Assembly (NCBI GenBank): GCA_900550825.1
Contig: URTZ01000040.1
Span: forward strand, 1-13,495
Length of the DNA stretch: 13,495 nt
Origin: an uncultured Collinsella sp.
GTDB taxonomy: Bacteria; Actinomycetota; Coriobacteriia; Coriobacteriales; Coriobacteriaceae
Direction of reading: 5' to 3'
Numbering within the stretch: the stretch's first letter is position 1; every line of letters starts with the position of its first letter. Below, piece by piece: positions 13,085-13,495 of this stretch. The notes beneath the pieces were generated by a model. It was not told the DNA's origin, did no database searches, and saw only the letters and a list, made by a program, of their open reading frames with translations. The translations under genes and the position numbers were made by a program.

Positions 13085-13495
13085 TTACTTGTCGGTGCCC
13101 AGCTTGTGCGGCTTGAAGGCAAGCGCATTGACGAGTGCGTCGGTGGCAGACTTGACGGCTGCCGGCTGCGGATCGTTGACGTGATCCTCGGGATGCACGG
13201 GCAGGTCCTTCTTGACTGCATCGTGGATCAAGTTGAGGTACTCAGTCACGCCAGTGGTCGATAGATGCGTGCCATCGCCATCGAACAGGTCGTTGCGGTT
13301 GGCACTGTATCCGTACCAGTCGATAACGCGCACGTTCTTGTAGCGCGTAGCGGCGTTGGCGATGGCCTGGTTGGTAGAGCCAACCCACGGCTGCGGGCTG
13401 CGCGTGTTCACAAACACCACAATACGCCTATCTCCTGCATCGGCCATGATGGCGTCGATCTGGTCGTCGGTTACCAAGCCGTTGGTGCCCAGGGC
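13085..13495 (-). CDS. SGNH-domain acyltransferase, C-terminal fragment (OatA-like), 5' end outside window
   Basis: 136 residues, open on the - strand from the window edge (13495) to TAA at 13087-13085, so the start lies beyond the window. The visible part fits the end of an SGNH hydrolase-type esterase domain. LGTNG near the edge corresponds to the oxyanion-hole block. VVFVNTRSPQPW and the VIDWYGYSA segment are typical of the family. DGDGTHLS supplies the Asp and His of the catalytic D-x-x-H block. Such domains sit at the C-terminus of membrane acyltransferase-3 proteins such as OatA, which O-acetylate peptidoglycan or other surface glycans. The nucleophile Ser block and the membrane domain are not in the window. 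It converges on the NRAMP operon with no obvious terminator of its own. Confidence 0.75.
   Translation of the reverse strand, partial: ALGTNGLVTDDQIDAIMADAGDRRIVVFVNTRSPQPWVGSTNQAIANAATRYKNVRVIDWYGYSANRNDLFDGDGTHLSTTGVTEYLNLIHDAVKKDLPVHPEDHVNDPQPAAVKSATDALVNALAFKPHKLGTDK

Overview
The window reads as chromosomal DNA of a GC-rich gut actinobacterium of the class Coriobacteriia, most likely Collinsella. This is an inference from base composition, gene content and short intergenic repeats with a 'GTCCCCAATGACT' core. I ran no database search. There are eleven genes (two cut by the window edges), mostly on the + strand, with no tRNA, rRNA, CRISPR array or complete transposon.

Layout. 3-833 is the C-terminal part of an FtsX-like ABC permease. 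Its stop codon lies inside the first of about seven copies of a hairpin-forming repeat (831-1051). A promoter with an 11-bp-period direct repeat leads into a DUF362/ferredoxin protein (1136-2341), followed by a terminator and a 132-bp element with 21-bp perfect inverted ends (2423-2554). A membrane-anchored alpha/beta hydrolase (2592-3557, - strand) has a strong promoter bracketed by two similar 16-bp palindromes. Next are a hemolysin III/PAQR-type protein (3744-4427) and a CNNM/CorC-type CBS protein (4538-5911). After these come a free-standing domain resembling the N-terminal domain of cyanophycin synthetase (5936-6769), a YtxH protein (6906-7295) and a PRC-barrel protein (7295-8050). 8123-9529 is a membrane-anchored NodB-fold protein lacking the usual catalytic and metal-binding residues. 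A structured leader of about 200 nt precedes a two-gene operon: a PRC/MgtE_N/CBS membrane protein (9858-11702) and an NRAMP-family transporter of the magnesium type (11711-12973), closed by a strong terminator. A convergent SGNH acyltransferase fragment (13085-13495, - strand) ends the window.

How the genes may work together. The strongest theme is magnesium. The 9858-12973 operon pairs an MgtE-type Mg2+-sensing cytosolic domain, on a membrane region that has lost the MgtE pore signatures, with an NRAMP relative whose metal site looks like that of the Mg2+-transporting NRMT branch. The CNNM protein at 4538 is another magnesium-linked family. The leader at 9656-9857 can form a three-way junction that excludes a stronger downstream hairpin, which is riboswitch-like, though I do not recognise the class. 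The second theme is envelope and unknown function: the cyanophycin-synthetase-like domain has an acidic tail while a nearby PRC-barrel protein has a lysine-rich tail. The best candidates for undescribed biology are the leader plus MgtE-like/NRMT pair, the free-standing CphA-N-like protein, and the NodB pseudoenzyme.
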